NCBI RefSeq assembly: GCF_000374525.1
Contig: NZ_KB894575.1
Location: 329,797-393,796 of the forward strand
DNA: 64,000 bases
Source: Amorphus coralli DSM 19760
Lineage (GTDB): Bacteria; Pseudomonadota; Alphaproteobacteria; Rhizobiales; Amorphaceae
Reading direction: 5' to 3'
The notes beneath the pieces are model-generated. The model did no database searches, was not told where the DNA came from, and saw only the letters and a program-made list of their open reading frames with translations. A program made the position numbers and the translations under genes. Positions within the stretch are counted from its first letter, which is position 1, and each line of letters begins with the position of its first letter. Below, one piece after another: positions 25,603 through 34,576 of the stretch.

Positions 25603-26916
25603 ATGGGCATCGCCTACATGCCGGGCTTCGGCAACGACTTCGAGACCGAATCCCTTCCCGGAGCGCTGCCGCAGGGCCAGAATTCGCCCCAGCGCTGCCC
25701 CTATGGCCTGTATGCCGAACAGCTGTCCGGCTCGCCGTTCACCGCGCCGCGTGGCACCAACGAGCGCTCCTGGCTTTACCGGATCCGCCCGTCGGTGCGC
25801 CACACCAGCCGCTTCCGGGCCTTCGACGCGCCGCACTGGAAGAGCGCGCCGAACATTGATGACAGCGAGCTGCCCATCGGCCAGCTCCGCTGGGATCCGA
25901 CGCCGATGCCGAACGAGCCGACGACGTTCGTGCAGGGCATGCGCACCATGACCACGGCCGGCGACGTGCACACCCAGGTCGGCATGGCCGCCCATGTCTA
26001 CGCCTTCAACGAGGCGATGGAAGACGACTATTTCTTCAACGCCGACGGCGAGCTCCTGCTGGTGCCGCAGGAAGGCACCCTCGACCTCTTCACCGAGCTC
26101 GGTCGCATGGAGGTCGCGCCCGGCGAGATCGCCATCGTTCCGCGCGGCATGATGATCAAGGTCGGCGCACTGGAAGGCCCGGCGCGCGGCTATGTCTGCG
26201 AGAATTACGGCGCCAAGTTCACGCTGCCCGACCGCGGGCCGATCGGCGCAAACTGCCTCGCCAACCCGCGCGATTTCCGCACCCCGGTGGCCGCCTTCGA
26301 GGACAAGGAAAAACCCTGCCGCGTGCAGGTGAAGTGGGGCGGACGCTTCTACGAGACCGAGATCGGACACTCGCCGCTCGACGTGGTCGCCTGGCACGGC
26401 AACTACACGCCCTTCAAGTACGACCTCTCCACCTTCTCGCCGGTCGGCGCGATCCTGTTCGACCACCCGGATCCGTCCATCTTCACGGTGCTGACGGCGC
26501 CGTCGGGCGAGGAGGGCACGGCCAACGTCGATTTCGTGATCTTCCCGCCCCGCTGGATGGTGGCGGAGAACACCTTCCGGCCGCCCTGGTACCACCGCAA
26601 CATCATGTCGGAGTTCATGGGCCTCATCCACGGCCAGTACGACGCCAAGGAGAAGGGCTTCGTGCCGGGCGGCATGAGCCTGCACAACATGATGCTGCCG
26701 CACGGCCCGGACACGTTCGGTTTCGAGAAGGCCTCCACCGCCGAGCTCGCTCCGGTGAAGCTCGAGGAGACCATGGCCTTCATGTTCGAAACCCGATACC
26801 CCCAGCATCTGACGCGCTACGCGTCGGAAACCAAGACGCTGCAGGACGACTATCTCGACTGCTGGGACGGCCTGAAGAAGCGCTTCGATGGAACGCCCGA
26901 GGGGAAGTGGGACTGA
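25603..26916 (+). CDS. hmgA: Homogentisate 1,2-dioxygenase
   Basis: 437 residues, full length for the family. Starts [20 protein letters not shown], the conserved N-terminus. Iron ligands are visible in [14 protein letters not shown] (His and Glu) and [10 protein letters not shown] (His). It opens homogentisate to maleylacetoacetate in tyrosine and phenylalanine breakdown. First gene of an operon whose second gene overlaps its stop (TGATG). Maleylacetoacetate isomerase is not in the window. Confidence 0.97.
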   Translation: MGIAYMPGFGNDFETESLPGALPQGQNSPQRCPYGLYAEQLSGSPFTAPRGTNERSWLYRIRPSVRHTSRFRAFDAPHWKSAPNIDDSELPIGQLRWDPTPMPNEPTTFVQGMRTMTTAGDVHTQVGMAAHVYAFNEAMEDDYFFNADGELLLVPQEGTLDLFTELGRMEVAPGEIAIVPRGMMIKVGALEGPARGYVCENYGAKFTLPDRGPIGANCLANPRDFRTPVAAFEDKEKPCRVQVKWGGRFYETEIGHSPLDVVAWHGNYTPFKYDLSTFSPVGAILFDHPDPSIFTVLTAPSGEEGTANVDFVIFPPRWMVAENTFRPPWYHRNIMSEFMGLIHGQYDAKEKGFVPGGMSLHNMMLPHGPDTFGFEKASTAELAPVKLEETMAFMFETRYPQHLTRYASETKTLQDDYLDCWDGLKKRFDGTPEGKWD

Positions 26917-27929
26917 TGAAACTTGCAACGCTGAAATCCGGCGGCCGCGACGGCCGGCTCGTCGTCGTGTCGCGCGACCTGACCGCCATGACCGACGCCG
27001 GCGAGATCGCCCCGACGCTGCAGGCCGCCATCGATGACTGGGCCGTCTGCGGTCCGAAGCTCGAGGCGCTGGCCGAAAGCCTCGAGCACGGCTCGGTGCC
27101 CTCCGAGCGCTTCCACGAGCACGACGCGCTCAGCCCGTTGCCTCGCGCCTACCAGTGGGCCGACGGATCGGCCTACGTGAATCACGTCGAGCTGGTCCGC
27201 AAGGCACGCGGCGCGGAGATGCCCGAGAGCTTCTGGACCGATCCGCTCATGTACCAGGGCGGTTCGGACTCCTTCCTCGCCCCGCGCGATCCGATCCGGC
27301 TCGGCGACGAGGCCTGGGGCATCGACATGGAAGGCGAACTCGCCGTCATCGTCGACGACGTGCCGATGGGCGCCTCGCGCGAGGTGGCCGCCGGCCGCAT
27401 CCGCCTCCTCATGCTGGTCAACGACGTGTCGTTGCGCGGGCTGATCCCGGCCGAGCTTGGCAAGGGCTTCGGCTTCTTCCAGTCCAAGCCGTCCTCGGCC
27501 TTCTCGCCGGTGGCCGTGACGCCGGACGAGCTTGGCGACAAGTGGGACGGCGGCAAGGTCCATCTGCCGCTTTGCGTCGACTACAACGGCAAGCCGTTCG
27601 GCCGCGCCAACGCCGGCATCGACATGACCTTCGACTTCCCGACGCTGGTCGCGCATGCCGCGAAGACCAGGCCGCTTTCCGCCGGCACCATCATCGGCTC
27701 CGGCACCGTCTCCAACAAGCTGGACGGCGAGCCCGGCAAGCCCATCGCGGAAGGTGGTGTCGGCTACTCCTGCCTCGCCGAGATCCGCATGGTGGAGACC
27801 ATCAACACCGGCGCCCCGAAGACGCCGTTCATGAGCTTCGGCGACACGGTGCGCATCGAGATGCTGGACGACAAGCATCACTCGGTCTTCGGCGCCATCG
27901 AGCAGGTCGTCGAGAAATATGAAGGCTAA
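26916..27929 (+). CDS. Fumarylacetoacetate hydrolase family protein (homogentisate pathway)
   Basis: 337 residues; ATG overlaps the hmgA TGA by one base. FAH features: DMEGELAVIVDDVPMG (metal-binding Glu residues), LMLVNDVSLRGLIPAELGKGFGFFQSKPSSAFSPVAVTP broken by no gap, and ILIG-type end GTIIGSGTVSNK followed by SCLAEIRMVETI. It should split fumarylacetoacetate into fumarate and acetoacetate, the last step after HmgA. It is the longer FAH subtype common in alphaproteobacteria and distinct from the shorter paralogue at 21898. Confidence 0.92.
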   Translation: MKLATLKSGGRDGRLVVVSRDLTAMTDAGEIAPTLQAAIDDWAVCGPKLEALAESLEHGSVPSERFHEHDALSPLPRAYQWADGSAYVNHVELVRKARGAEMPESFWTDPLMYQGGSDSFLAPRDPIRLGDEAWGIDMEGELAVIVDDVPMGASREVAAGRIRLLMLVNDVSLRGLIPAELGKGFGFFQSKPSSAFSPVAVTPDELGDKWDGGKVHLPLCVDYNGKPFGRANAGIDMTFDFPTLVAHAAKTRPLSAGTIIGSGTVSNKLDGEPGKPIAEGGVGYSCLAEIRMVETINTGAPKTPFMSFGDTVRIEMLDDKHHSVFGAIEQVVEKYEG

Positions 27930-28440
27930 CGCCCTCCTGATCGCCGGCACGTTGCTGCTTTCGGTCGGCGCCGCCGGAGCCGCGGACGCCACCGCCCCGG
28001 TCGACGAGGTGATGGAGGTGACGGTGGCCAACTGGTCGGAGGATGCGGGCGAACCTCGGGAGCTCTTCTCCGAGGATCGCCTGAGCCGGCTCTTCAGCCG
28101 CGACTTTGTCGCGCTGTTCAGGTCGGCCTCCGACAACGATTACGCGCGGGAGGCGGGAACGCCCTTCGACTACGACGTGGTCGTCAACGCCCAGGACGGC
28201 TGTCCGCTCCAGGACGTGACCGTCACCCAGGGCGAGACCGACGCCGGCGTGACCATCGTCGTCGCCCGCTACAGAATCCTGGCCTGCATGGGCGACGATA
28301 CCTTCTCCGAGACGCGCTTCGCCGTTGTCGAGGAGGAAGGCCGCGCCGTCATCGACGACATCCTGGTCGACGACGGCAGCGGCAGCGCTTCCTCGCTGAA
28401 GGGAGACATGAGCGCGATCGCCGCGGAAAACGCCAACTGA
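27919..28440 (+). CDS. Exported hypothetical protein in the homogentisate operon
   Basis: 173 residues, not recognised. Its ATG overlaps the upstream gene by 11 bases. Residues 1-21 form a signal peptide (ALLIAGTLLLSVGAAGA-AD). The mature part is acidic and holds two cysteines (DGCPLQDV and LACMGDD) that could form a disulfide. The central segment FSRDFVALFRSA and the end ...FAVVEEEGRAVIDDILVDDG recall small DUF3828-like or NTF2-like periplasmic proteins, but this is weak. Its role in aromatic catabolism is unclear. Confidence 0.75.
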   Translation: MKANALLIAGTLLLSVGAAGAADATAPVDEVMEVTVANWSEDAGEPRELFSEDRLSRLFSRDFVALFRSASDNDYAREAGTPFDYDVVVNAQDGCPLQDVTVTQGETDAGVTIVVARYRILACMGDDTFSETRFAVVEEEGRAVIDDILVDDGSGSASSLKGDMSAIAAENAN

Positions 28441-28516
28441 CGCGCTGGGCAGCCGCCCGCCGCGCAATCGAACGGAGCCGGTGGACGACGAGCTGCCGGC
28501 CGCGGGAGTGACACCC

Positions 28517-29113
28517 ATGCCCCATCTCGATCCCCTCGACCGCGCCGACCTGCCCCAGTTCGCGGAGCTGTTCGAGCGCTACGACCGCATTCGCGGCTTC
28601 CTGCCCAACTCGATCCTGACCATGGCGCGTCGGCCGGCCATCGCCGAGGCCTTCATGCTGCTGAACCAGGCCGTGCTCTACGAGGGCACCGTGCCGGAAG
28701 ACCTCAAGATGATGGTCGCCTTCATGGCGAGCTCGGTAGCCGAGTGCCGCTACTGCCAGGGGCACATGGCGAACCTGTCCGCCGTCTACGGCGTGCCGGA
28801 CGAGAAGATCGCCGCCATCTGGGAATTCGAGGAAAGCCCGCTCTTCACCGACGCGGAGAAGGCCGCGCTGCGGCTCGCCGCCCATGCCGGCGTGGTGCCG
28901 AACGCGGCCGAGGCCTCGGATTTCGACGAGCTCAAGACACACTTCGACGAGGGCCAGATCGTCGAGATCGTGGCCTCCATCGCGCTGTTCGGCTACCTCA
29001 ACCGCTGGAACGACACCATGGCGACGGAGATGGAGGACGTCCCCGGACGCCTCGCCGAGCGCGCCATCGGCCCGGCCGGGTGGGACGCCGGCAAGCATTC
29101 CCCGACCCGCTGA
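28517..29113 (+). CDS. Carboxymuconolactone decarboxylase (AhpD-like) family protein, second copy
   Basis: 198 residues from the ATG at 28517; a GTG at 28481 is in frame. The redox motif ECRYCQGHMANL has C-x-x-C plus the downstream histidine of AhpD-like proteins. The overall plan (short N-terminal helix, CxxC helix, DFDELKTHFDEGQIVEIVASIA near the end) is the same as the gene at 6806. Position in the homogentisate operon suggests protection against peroxides or quinones made during aromatic breakdown (inference). Confidence 0.85.
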   Translation: MPHLDPLDRADLPQFAELFERYDRIRGFLPNSILTMARRPAIAEAFMLLNQAVLYEGTVPEDLKMMVAFMASSVAECRYCQGHMANLSAVYGVPDEKIAAIWEFEESPLFTDAEKAALRLAAHAGVVPNAAEASDFDELKTHFDEGQIVEIVASIALFGYLNRWNDTMATEMEDVPGRLAERAIGPAGWDAGKHSPTR

Positions 29114-29144
29114 CCCGCACTCCGCCAACGCAAGGACACGACCC

Positions 29145-30095
29145 ATGGCAAAGCAGTTCGCCTCCACCGGCGACATGAGCGAGAAGACCGTCTCCTTCTC
29201 CGAGGTCGGCCCCGGCCTCTATGCCTTCACCGCCGAGGGCGACCCCAACACCGGCGTCATCATCGGCGACGACAGCGTCATGATCTTCGACGCCCAGGCG
29301 ACGCCGCGGCTCGCCAATCTCGTGATCGAGAAGGTGCGCACCGTCACCGACAAGCCGATCCGCTACGTCACCCTCAGCCACTATCACGCGGTGCGGGTGC
29401 TCGGCGCCTCCGCCTACGGCGCCGACGAGATCATCGCCTCCGACGTCTGTCGCGCCATGGTCCACGAGCGCGGTCAGGAGGACTGGGATTCAGAGTTCGG
29501 CCGCTTCCCGCGCCTGTTCCAGGGCCATGAATCGATCCCCGGCCTGACCTGGCCGACCATGACCTTCGAGACGTCCATGACCGTCTACATGGGCAACCGC
29601 CGGGTCGACCTGATCCATCTCGGCCGCGGCCACACCGCCGGCGACATCGTCGCCTGGGTGCCGGACGCCGGCGTCATGTTCACCGGCGATCTCGTGGAAT
29701 ACAAGTCGGCCTGCTATTGCGGCGACGGCCACTTCTCCGACTGGGGCGACACGCTGGACGCGGTGAAGTCCTTCCAGCCGTCGGCCATCGCACCCGGGCG
29801 TGGCGACGCGCTGATGGGCGAGGCGAAGGTGGAGGAAGCCATCGAGCTCACCCGCGACTTCCTGGACTCCACCTACCGGCCCATCGAGAAGGTGGCCGCG
29901 CGCGGCGGCACGCTGAAGGAAGCCTGGGACGCCTGCCGTGCGGTCTGCGATCCGAAATTCTCCGACTACGCCATCTACGAGCACTGCCTGCCCTTCAACG
30001 TGGCGCGTGCCTTTGACGAGGCCCGCGGCATGGACACGCCGCGTATCTGGACGGCGGAGAAGGACCGGAAGATGTGGGAAGACCTGCAGGGCTGA
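29145..30095 (+). CDS. MBL-fold metallo-hydrolase with atypical first metal motif
   Basis: 316 residues from the ATG at 29145 (AAGGA upstream). The metallo-beta-lactamase fold is clear: LSHYHAVRVLGAS (residues 77-89), LGRGHTAGDIVAW with H163, and MFTGDLVE with D182. The canonical HxHxDH is H79-x-H81-x-V83-R84 here, so the Asp and third His are missing. I recall a related family near hmgA in Hyphomicrobiales keeping this form, which would mean a changed metal site rather than decay. It is the last gene of the operon, 36 bases before its terminator. Substrate unknown. Confidence 0.85.
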   Translation: MAKQFASTGDMSEKTVSFSEVGPGLYAFTAEGDPNTGVIIGDDSVMIFDAQATPRLANLVIEKVRTVTDKPIRYVTLSHYHAVRVLGASAYGADEIIASDVCRAMVHERGQEDWDSEFGRFPRLFQGHESIPGLTWPTMTFETSMTVYMGNRRVDLIHLGRGHTAGDIVAWVPDAGVMFTGDLVEYKSACYCGDGHFSDWGDTLDAVKSFQPSAIAPGRGDALMGEAKVEEAIELTRDFLDSTYRPIEKVAARGGTLKEAWDACRAVCDPKFSDYAIYEHCLPFNVARAFDEARGMDTPRIWTAEKDRKMWEDLQG

Positions 30096-30131
30096 ACCGC
30101 CCGGCGGCCATCACCCCCCTGGAAATGCACG

Positions 30132-30157
30132 AAGGGCCGGCAAATGCCGGCCCTTTT
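30132..30157 (+). terminator. Rho-independent terminator of the homogentisate operon
   Basis: AAGGGCCGGC and GCCGGCCCTT form a near-perfect stem around a short AAAT loop, followed by TTTT. It stands 36 bases after the last stop. A-residues on the other side could let it also act for the convergent CHAD gene. Confidence 0.88.
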
Positions 30158-30192
30158 GCGTCGCAATACCCCCGCGAGCTACAGGCAGACCC

Positions 30193-31125
30193 TCAGGCCG
30201 CAAGCGCCGGCGCGTCGGCCTTTCGGCACTCTTTCCGCCACGCCTTGAAATAGGCGGCCCAGCGGGCCGCGAGCGCTTCTTCGGGTTCGGCCAGAAGCCG
30301 TGCGCCGCGCTCGAAGGCTTCGGTTTCTATGGCGGCCCGCCGACGTTCCATCAGCGTCAGAAACACCTCCACATCTCCTAGGTTGCCGAACGCATCGGGC
30401 TCGGCCCGCAGCGTTTCGGCGAACACTTCCAGGTCGTGATGGTCGCCGAGGAGCTTTCCGAGCGCGTCGGCCTCCGCATGGTGCGCCGTCATCGGCCCGG
30501 GCCAGATCGGCGCCAGCAGCCGTGCATGGTGACCGTGATACTTGATGCGTTTGCGCCAGTCGTGAAAGGCCTCGACGTCGCCGGTCTTGCGCGCCGTTTT
30601 CATGGCCTCGCGGCCCCGGCCATAGGTCTTTTCCACGCCGCCGGCAAACGCCTGCGTGCCCTTTTCCGACAGCTCCCAGCGCAGCGCCCGCACCTTCGCT
30701 TCCACCATCGACTCGCGAAAGGCGTCGAGCTTGTCGGCGATGTCCTGGCGATTCTCCTCCTCCTTCTGGCGCAGCGTCAGCCGCCGGCGGATGGAGGCGA
30801 ACGCCGGCCGGTCGATCTGCCCGTCGAAGCAATCGGCCACCCGGTCATAGGTCTCGATCAGGGCTTCGGTGTCGCGCAGGAAGGACAGCTCGCGGGCGGC
30901 GTCGCGGTACGCGGCATTTTCAAGCGCGTAGCTGGCGAGCGCAGGTCGTACCAGCCGCACCAGCCCCCTGAGCTTCTTGCAGCGCTTGCGGACCTGGTGA
31001 ACCGTCTCGCGCTGGTCGATTTCAGGATCGTCAATTTCGCCGATCGCCTTGTCGATCTGCTCGACCGCGATGCGACGCACGGCGTCTGCCACGCTGACGT
31101 CGTCTTCCTCGAATCGATAGGCCAA
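30193..31125 (-). CDS. CHAD domain-containing protein
   Basis: 310 residues, all alpha-helical. The two CHAD half-repeats are seen as ETVHQVRKRCKKLRGLVRL (residues 40-58) and EAFHDWRKRIKYHGHHARLL (186-205), with the conserved His and Arg/Lys rows that bind polyphosphate (known for the family). There is no N-terminal CYTH domain. It may store or localise polyphosphate; inorganic pyrophosphatase is encoded 5.5 kb away. It is transcribed alone, with a strong inverted repeat just upstream of its start. Confidence 0.9.
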   Translation of the reverse strand: MAYRFEEDDVSVADAVRRIAVEQIDKAIGEIDDPEIDQRETVHQVRKRCKKLRGLVRLVRPALASYALENAAYRDAARELSFLRDTEALIETYDRVADCFDGQIDRPAFASIRRRLTLRQKEEENRQDIADKLDAFRESMVEAKVRALRWELSEKGTQAFAGGVEKTYGRGREAMKTARKTGDVEAFHDWRKRIKYHGHHARLLAPIWPGPMTAHHAEADALGKLLGDHHDLEVFAETLRAEPDAFGNLGDVEVFLTLMERRRAAIETEAFERGARLLAEPEEALAARWAAYFKAWRKECRKADAPALAA

Positions 31126-31152
31126 GTGCGAGCTCCGTCTTCCCGATGAGGT

Positions 31153-31192
31153 CCGGCCGCGGTCGGCGCTTGGAGGAACCGACCGCGGCCGG
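31153..31192. repeat. Perfect 14-bp inverted repeat upstream of the CHAD gene
   Basis: CCGGCCGCGGTCGG (31153-31166) and its exact reverse complement (31179-31192) flank a 12-base loop. It ends 28 bases from the CHAD start codon, so it would lie in the leader or promoter. No T-run follows on either strand, which argues against a terminator. It could be an operator or an RNA hairpin. Confidence 0.7.
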
Positions 31193-31287
31193 CTCTAGGC
31201 TATCACCTAGTCGCGTCCGCTCGGAAAATGCAACGTGTGCACTCGCCCATGGTTCCGCGCGCCGCCATTTTCCGCCTCCGGTCCCCG

Positions 31288-34200
31288 TCAGCCCGCCGGC
31301 TCCGGCCCGGCCGCGCCGGAGTCCGTCTCCCCGGCCGCTTCAGCCGCTTTGACGGGTGTCTTGGTCTTGCCCGGCCCAAACAGCCGCATGACGAATACGA
31401 AGAACACCGGCACGAACAGGAGCGCCAGGATCGTCGCCGAGATCATGCCGCCAAGCACGCCGGTACCGATGGCGTTCTGGCTGGCCGCGCTGGCCCCGCT
31501 GGCGATCGCCATCGGCGTCACGCCCAGCGCGAAGGCCAACGACGTCATCAGGATCGGCCGGAACCGCAGCTCGGCCGCCTCGCGTGCCGCACTCCACAGG
31601 TCCTGGCCCTCGTCGCGAAGCTCCTTGGCGAACTCCACGATCAGGATCGCGTTCTTCGCCGAAAGGCCGATGATCGCGATCAGGCCGACCTTGAAGTAGA
31701 CGTCGTTGCCCATATCGCGCATCAGCACGGCCAGAACCGCGCCGATGGCACCGAGCGGCACCACCAGCATCACCGAGAGCGGAATGGCCCAGCTCTCGTA
31801 CAGCGCCGCCAGCAGCAGGAACACGAACAGGATCGACAGGCCGATCAGGATCGGCGCCTGGGAGCCCGAGGCGATCTCCTGCAGCGACTGACCGGTCCAC
31901 TCGTAGCCGAATCCGGTCGGCAGTTCGCCCGCCAGGCGCTGCATCTCCGCGATGGCCTCGCCCGACGAGTAGCCGGGTGCGGCCTGGCCGGAAATACGCA
32001 CCGACGGGTAGCCATTGTAACCGACCACCTGCAGCGGCCCGCGGGTCCACTCAACCGAGGCAAAGGCCGACAGCGGCACCATGCCTCCGTTTACGTTGCG
32101 CACGTGCAGGTCCAGGAGGTCGGATGTCTTCATGCGCTTGCGGTCGGTCGCCTCCACCGTCACGCGCTGCATTCGCCCGGCATTGGGAAAGTCATTGACG
32201 TAGGACGAGCCGAGATTGGCCGAGATCGCCGAGTTGATGTCGGCGAACTGGACGCCGAAGGCGTTCGCCTTCTCGCGGTCGATCACGAGCTGCACCTGAG
32301 GGGCATCCGGCAGTCCCTCGACGCGCAGCCCCGTGACGACGGCACTGCCCTGCGCCGCAGCGAGAAGCTGATCGCGGGCATCCATCAGCGCTTCCTGCCC
32401 GAGGCCGCCGCGGTCCTGCAGCCGGAAGGAGAAACCGCTGGTGGTCCCGAGACCCTGGATCGGCGGCGGCGACAGCGCGAACGAGATCGCATCCTTGATA
32501 CCGAAGAGCTGCATGTTCGCCCGCTGGGCGATGGCCTGGGCGGAATCCTCCGGTCCGCGCTCGCTCCAGTCCTTGAGCGTCGCGAACGCAAGGCCGGCAT
32601 TCTCGCCTGCGCCGGAGAAGGAGAAGCCGAGGATCGAGATCACCTTCTCCACCGCCTCCTCGCCCTGCATGATGCCTTCCACGGTGCGGATGACGTCGAG
32701 GGTGCGGTTGGCGCTGGCATCCGGCGGCGCCTGCATGTCGATCAGCAGGTAGCCCTGGTCCTCGTTGGGAAGGAACGCGGTCGGCATGCGCACATAGAGA
32801 TAGCCGAGCCCGACCACCACGCCGAGATAGACGATCATGAACAGGCCGGCATAGCGCGTGGTCCCGCGCACCGTCTTGCCATAGCCCCGCGTCAGACGGG
32901 AAAAGTTGCGGTTGAACCAGCCGAAGAAGCCGCGCCGCTCGTGATGGTCCTTCACCGGCTTCAGCATCGTCGCACACAGCGCCGGCGTGAGCGAGAGCGC
33001 CAGGAAGCCGGAAAACAGGATGGAGACCACCATCGTCAGCGAGAACTGCTGGTAGATGACGCCCACCGCACCCGGGAAGAAGGCCATCGGCACGAACACC
33101 GCCGTCAGCACCAGCGTGATGCCGACAATCGCGCCGGAAATCTGTTTCATCGCCTTGATGGTGGCGTCGCGCGGACCGAGACCCTCGCTGGCCATGATGC
33201 GTTCGACATTCTCGATGACCACGATGGCGTCGTCGACGAGGATGCCGATGGCGAGCACCATGGCGAACATGGTCAGCACGTTGATGGAGAAGCCGGTGGC
33301 CAGCATCACCGCGCAGGTGCCGAGCAGCGCGATGGGCACCACGATTGCCGGGATGATGGTGTAGCGAAAGCTCTGCAGGAACAGGAACATCACCAGGAAG
33401 ACGAGCACCACCGCCTCGATCAGCGTGTGCAGCACCTTCTCGATGGAGATCTCCACGAAGGGCGAGGTGTCGTAGGGAATGTCGTACTCAACGCCCTGCG
33501 GGAAGTAACGCGACAGCTCCTCCATCTTCACGCGAATGGCCTCGGACGTGGACAGCGCATTGCCCTTCGGCGAAAGCTGCACGCCGATGGCCGCGGCCGG
33601 CTGCCCGTTCAGGCGCGAGGAGAAATTATAGCTCTCGCTGCCGAGCTCGACGCGCGCCACGTCGCCCAGCCGGACGGTCGACCCGTCCGGGTTGGCCCGC
33701 AGCACGATGGCCTCGAAGTCGCCAACCGTCTTCAGCTGCCCCTCGACGAGCACGGTCGCGGAGATCTGCTGGTCCGCCGGCGCCGGTTGCGCCCCGATGC
33801 TGCCCGCCGCGACCTGCGCGTTCTGTGCGCTGATGGCGGCGACGATGTCGTCGGCCGTCAGGTCCAGCCCGACCATGCGGTCCGGGTCCATCCACACGCG
33901 CATGGCGCGCTGGGTGGAAAAGAGCTGCGCGCTGCCCACGCCTTCGACGCGGCGGATTTCGCCAATCACGTTGCGGGTGAGGTAGTCACCGAGCCCGACC
34001 GGATCCACGGAGCCGTCCGTGGATGTCAGCGCCACCACCATGAGGAAGCCGCTGTTGGCCTGATCCACCTGGATGCCCTGCCGCTGCACGACGTCGGGCA
34101 GGCTCGGCTCGACGCGCCGGATCCGGTTCTGGACATCGACGGCGGCCTGGTCGATGGACGTGCCGGTGGCGAAGGTGGCGGTGATGCTGACGCTGCCCGA

Positions 34201-34452
34201 GGCCTCCGAGGTGGACTCGAAATACATCAGCCCCTCAACGCCGTTCAGCTCCTCCTCGATGGGTCGGGTGACGCTCTGGTAGAGGTCCTCCGGCGACGCC
34301 CCCGGATAGGTCGTCTGGATGGAGATCTGCGGTGGCGCGACCTTGGGATATTGCGAGATCGGCAGCTGCGGGATCGCGATGATGCCCGCGATCATGATGA
34401 AGATCGCGATCACCCACGCGAAGATGGGTCGGTCGATGAAAAAACGTGGCAT
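31288..34452 (-). CDS. RND family multidrug efflux permease (AcrB/MexB, HAE1 type)
   Basis: 1054 residues, full family length, with 12 membrane spans. Proton-relay acids are visible in GILVDDAIVVIENVERIM (span 4), and the start MPRFFIDRPIFAWVIAIFIMIAGI is classic. Large periplasmic loops follow spans 1 and 7. It pumps hydrophobic compounds from the periplasm and inner membrane outward, powered by protons, as a trimer with an adaptor and an outer membrane channel. The adaptor gene lies 124 bases upstream; no TolC-like gene is in the window. Confidence 0.96.
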   Translation of the reverse strand: MPRFFIDRPIFAWVIAIFIMIAGIIAIPQLPISQYPKVAPPQISIQTTYPGASPEDLYQSVTRPIEEELNGVEGLMYFESTSEASGSVSITATFATGTSIDQAAVDVQNRIRRVEPSLPDVVQRQGIQVDQANSGFLMVVALTSTDGSVDPVGLGDYLTRNVIGEIRRVEGVGSAQLFSTQRAMRVWMDPDRMVGLDLTADDIVAAISAQNAQVAAGSIGAQPAPADQQISATVLVEGQLKTVGDFEAIVLRANPDGSTVRLGDVARVELGSESYNFSSRLNGQPAAAIGVQLSPKGNALSTSEAIRVKMEELSRYFPQGVEYDIPYDTSPFVEISIEKVLHTLIEAVVLVFLVMFLFLQSFRYTIIPAIVVPIALLGTCAVMLATGFSINVLTMFAMVLAIGILVDDAIVVIENVERIMASEGLGPRDATIKAMKQISGAIVGITLVLTAVFVPMAFFPGAVGVIYQQFSLTMVVSILFSGFLALSLTPALCATMLKPVKDHHERRGFFGWFNRNFSRLTRGYGKTVRGTTRYAGLFMIVYLGVVVGLGYLYVRMPTAFLPNEDQGYLLIDMQAPPDASANRTLDVIRTVEGIMQGEEAVEKVISILGFSFSGAGENAGLAFATLKDWSERGPEDSAQAIAQRANMQLFGIKDAISFALSPPPIQGLGTTSGFSFRLQDRGGLGQEALMDARDQLLAAAQGSAVVTGLRVEGLPDAPQVQLVIDREKANAFGVQFADINSAISANLGSSYVNDFPNAGRMQRVTVEATDRKRMKTSDLLDLHVRNVNGGMVPLSAFASVEWTRGPLQVVGYNGYPSVRISGQAAPGYSSGEAIAEMQRLAGELPTGFGYEWTGQSLQEIASGSQAPILIGLSILFVFLLLAALYESWAIPLSVMLVVPLGAIGAVLAVLMRDMGNDVYFKVGLIAIIGLSAKNAILIVEFAKELRDEGQDLWSAAREAAELRFRPILMTSLAFALGVTPMAIASGASAASQNAIGTGVLGGMISATILALLFVPVFFVFVMRLFGPGKTKTPVKAAEAAGETDSGAAGPEPAG

Positions 34453-34576
34453 GGCACCTGGCCCCTGCAGCCCGCCTCCGTCAGCCGCGCGCGGGCGCGA
34501 CGGGGAAAGGCTCTCGGTTCAACACTGTCGGGCGTGACGGGTCGGTCCGGGTCGACGCGATCCGGACGCTGGCCCG

